Below, in pieces: positions 5,335 through 7,387 of a stretch of DNA of 7,387 nucleotides. The position numbers and the translations under genes were made by a program. Each line of letters begins with the position of its first letter. Position 1 is the stretch's first letter. Source of the DNA: Actinomycetes bacterium. Its GTDB lineage: Bacteria > Actinomycetota > Acidimicrobiia > Acidimicrobiales > Bog-793. A model generated the notes under the pieces. The model had not been told where the DNA came from and ran no database searches. It worked only from the letters and a program-made list of their open reading frames with translations. Location: the NCBI GenBank assembly GCA_021821585.1, contig JAKACF010000152.1:1-7387 (forward strand), read 5' to 3'.

Positions 5335-6024
5335 ATGTGCGAGATGCTGGCGGCCTCGTTCCCCGAAGCGCGCCCCTTCTCGGACCTCGCCGAGGCGGCC
5401 GCCGGCCTCGAGGCGTACGGCCTCGGGAGCTTCGGATGGGGCGTCGCCTGGCTCGGGGACGGAGTCGTCCGGGGCACCCGAGGGCTCGGACGCTTCCGCG
5501 ACGAGGGCATGACCGACGAGCGCCTCCGGCAGACCTTTTCGCGCCGGTTCCTCGTCCATCTCCGCCGCCCGAGCCAACTCTCCACCATCCAGATGGCCGA
5601 CACCCAGCCGTTCTTCGACGGGACTGCGAGCGCGTGGTGCCACAACGGCTTCCTTGAGCGGGCCGACGAACTTCGCCACGAGTTCGAGGACGAGCTGCAG
5701 GGTCGGGCCGACAGCGAGGTCGGGTGGCGGTTCTTCCTCCGCCGCCGCGCCGAAGGGCTGGACGCCTGCTCGGCACTGCGCGCCGTCGACGAGACCTTCG
5801 GAGGCAAGGCGAACCTCGGCGTCCTCTCGGCGGACGGCGAGCTCGCCCTCTACTCCCAGAACGTCACGAACCGGATGTGGCGGTTCTCCATCGACGAAGG
5901 CGACTTCGCCTCGACCGATCTGCACTCCGACGACAGCTCGGTCTTCGATCTCGTCTTCCCGAAGGCGTACGACCGCCAGCGAGTCGAGGCGCGTACCGCC
6001 TTTCTCCTCGCGACCGCGGACTGA
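5335..6024 (+). CDS. Class II glutamine amidotransferase-like protein
   Basis: A 229-residue Ntn-hydrolase of the class II glutamine amidotransferase fold (YafJ/GlxB/EgtC-like). After removal of Met1, Cys2 (MCEMLA) becomes the N-terminal nucleophile. Further motifs are GSFGWGVAWL (31-40), HLRRPS (75-80), DTQPF (89-93), HNGFL (103-107) and RADSE (124-128), in the order typical of the glutaminase site. The protein is only the amidotransferase domain, with no fused synthase, so it hydrolyses glutamine or a gamma-glutamyl amide, alone or for a partner. It is followed after 83 bases by a glutamine-synthetase-like gene on the same strand, with no terminator between. Pairs of this kind occur in aniline degradation (AtdA2 beside AtdA1) and near GlnT/GmaS enzymes. 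Class certain; specific substrate unknown. Confidence 0.88.
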   Translation: MCEMLAASFPEARPFSDLAEAAAGLEAYGLGSFGWGVAWLGDGVVRGTRGLGRFRDEGMTDERLRQTFSRRFLVHLRRPSQLSTIQMADTQPFFDGTASAWCHNGFLERADELRHEFEDELQGRADSEVGWRFFLRRRAEGLDACSALRAVDETFGGKANLGVLSADGELALYSQNVTNRMWRFSIDEGDFASTDLHSDDSSVFDLVFPKAYDRQRVEARTAFLLATAD

Positions 6025-6107
6025 GGGCGCGGCGTGCCATCGGGAGACGGTCCGAGCGGGGACGTGCGGACAACCGAGTGCACCAGCTGACCGAGCAAAG
6101 GAGCGAC

Positions 6108-7387
6108 ATGACCATCGACCGGGGTGTGGGCAAGGCGGGCTTTCTGCAGGAGCACGGACTGCTCGACTCGAACCGGCGGGAAGCCGCCGACCGCACCGGC
6201 GCGCTCATCAACGAGCACGGCCTGCGCACGGTGAGGATCATCTGGGTCGACCAGCACGGCGTGCCGCGGTGCAAATTCATGTCCTCGGTCGACTATCTCT
6301 CGGCTCTCGAGAACGGCATCGACTTCTCGGCCGCACTGTTGAACATGGACAGCGCCAACAAGGTCTTCACGCCACTGTTCGTAAAGGGCGGGGGCTTCGA
6401 CATCGAGGAGCTGACCGGTTTCCCCGACATGGTGCTCGTCCCCGACCCGACGACCTTCCGGGTGCTCCCGTACGCGGACCGCACGGGCTGGGTCCTCTGC
6501 GACGCCTACTTCTCGAACGGCAAGCCGATGCCGCTCGACCCTCGCGGGCTGCTCCGCCGACAGCTCGCGTCCGCTGCGGACGACGGCTTCGAGTTCGTCG
6601 CCGGGATCGAGGTCGAGTTCTACGTGGTGCGGCGGGAGTCGGACCGCATCGCCCCGGACGCGACAGGCTGGCCTCCACCCCCGCCCGCCGTCAGCATCAT
6701 CGAGCAGGGCTACCAGTACCTCTCCGAGACCCGCCTCGCTGGCGTGAACGAGGTCGTCCAGCGACTTCGGGACGCGTACATCGGCCTCGAGCTGCCGCTG
6801 CGCTCGATCGAGGACGAGTGGGGGCCCGGCCAGCTCGAGGTGACCTTCGAGCCGCTCACCGGGCTGGAGGCGGCCGACGCCATGGTGCTCTTCCGCTCGG
6901 CGACCAAACAAGTGGCCCAGGACATGGGGCTCCTGGCGTCGTTCATGTGCCGCCCGGCCCTGCCGAACTTCGCCTCGAACGGCTGGCACCTCCACGAGTC
7001 GCTCCGCTACTCAGAGTCCGGTGAGAACGCCTTCACGAGCGACACGAGCGACTCACGCCTGTCGGACATCGGTCGCCACTTCGCCGCCGGGATCCTCGAA
7101 CACGCCCTTCCCATGACCGTCTTCACGACTCCGACGATCAACGGGTTCAAGCGCTTCAAGCCCTACTCGTTCGCGCCCGACCGGGTCACCTGGGCGGTCG
7201 AGAACCGGGGAACCATGGTGCGCGTCCAGGGCGACCCGTTCGAGAAGGGCGCTCACATCGAGAACCGGCTCGGGGAGCCGGCGGCCAATCCGTACCTCTA
7301 CCTGGCGGCGAATCTCGCCGCCGGTCTCGACGGCGTCCGACGCAGGCTGGAGCCGCCTGCTCTCGTCGAGGCGGATCCGTACGCCGA
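6108..7387 (+). CDS. Glutamine-synthetase-family ligase (3' end outside the window)
   Basis: The frame is open from ATG 6108 to the window edge (426 residues; a short C-terminal piece is missing). AAAGGAG ends 4 bases upstream. The N-terminal beta-grasp region is at about 30-125 (VRIIWVDQHGVPRCKF). Catalytic motifs follow: GIEVEFY (metal-binding E168, E170), WGPGQLEVTFEP (238-249), NGWHLHESL (291-299, H294 at the catalytic His position), WAVENRGTMVRV (362-373; R367 and R372 equivalent to substrate/phosphate Arg) and ENRLGEPAANPYLYLAANL (385-403). GS-type enzymes use ATP to join the gamma-carboxyl of glutamate to ammonia or an amine. Trp in NGWHLH, where classical GS has NGSGMHCH, and the divergent N-terminus argue against housekeeping GlnA. 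A gamma-glutamyl-amine or gamma-glutamyl-anilide ligase is more likely, matching the amidotransferase just upstream. Whether the C-terminal adenylylation loop exists cannot be seen. Confidence 0.9.
   Translation, partial: MTIDRGVGKAGFLQEHGLLDSNRREAADRTGALINEHGLRTVRIIWVDQHGVPRCKFMSSVDYLSALENGIDFSAALLNMDSANKVFTPLFVKGGGFDIEELTGFPDMVLVPDPTTFRVLPYADRTGWVLCDAYFSNGKPMPLDPRGLLRRQLASAADDGFEFVAGIEVEFYVVRRESDRIAPDATGWPPPPPAVSIIEQGYQYLSETRLAGVNEVVQRLRDAYIGLELPLRSIEDEWGPGQLEVTFEPLTGLEAADAMVLFRSATKQVAQDMGLLASFMCRPALPNFASNGWHLHESLRYSESGENAFTSDTSDSRLSDIGRHFAAGILEHALPMTVFTTPTINGFKRFKPYSFAPDRVTWAVENRGTMVRVQGDPFEKGAHIENRLGEPAANPYLYLAANLAAGLDGVRRRLEPPALVEADPYA

Noticed and set aside
5654..7024. Long open frames on both strands across the amidotransferase/GS-like region (plus 5654-7024, minus 5850-6995)
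   Set aside because: They cross two genes with intact catalytic motifs and give Arg/Ala/Pro-rich products without any domain.

Overview
The window is very GC-rich (about 70% by eye), with nearly every third codon position G or C, so long antisense open frames are common and mostly meaningless. Gene content suggests a high-GC actinobacterium, possibly of the Acidimicrobiia. The supporting features are an Rv2578c-like radical SAM protein, a single-domain cold-shock protein of actinobacterial type, starts that look leaderless, and a LexA-box-like palindrome of the Bacillus/Actinobacteria type. The class-level placement is inference.

Left part (1-2217). The 3' end of a sensor histidine kinase (+) converges on a cold-shock protein gene (-). 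A strong hairpin with a T-run lies between them and terminates the cold-shock gene. Upstream of the cold-shock gene are a leader stem-loop and a short region without a clear gene. Next comes a minus-strand radical SAM protein of the SplB/COG1533 type.

Middle part (2198-4125). A minus-strand two-PAS, LuxR-type one-component regulator lies immediately upstream of the radical SAM gene. Its stop codon lies within the putative promoter of that gene. The promoter has TTGCGG and TAGTCT elements, and its 18-base spacer contains the perfect palindrome CGAACGTACGTTCG, matching the LexA consensus CGAACRNRYGTTCG. The -10 element lies 7 bases before a GTG start. This suggests a DNA-damage-controlled, leaderless radical SAM gene whose operator is embedded in the last codons of the regulator gene. 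Divergent from the regulator is a DUF488-family gene broken by one frameshift near 3720.

Right part (4211-7387). An RhtA-like DMT/EamA exporter with a leaderless-type start is followed by an apparent two-gene operon. That operon encodes a class II glutamine amidotransferase-like protein with Cys2 as nucleophile, and a divergent glutamine-synthetase-family enzyme that runs off the window. A good promoter with two dyads precedes the pair. A GS-like ligase beside a class II amidotransferase resembles systems that make and break gamma-glutamyl amides (aniline AtdA1/AtdA2, methylamine GmaS/MgsA, rhizobial GlnT/GlxB). Its substrate cannot be told from this window.

No tRNA, rRNA, CRISPR array, insertion sequence or attachment site was seen.
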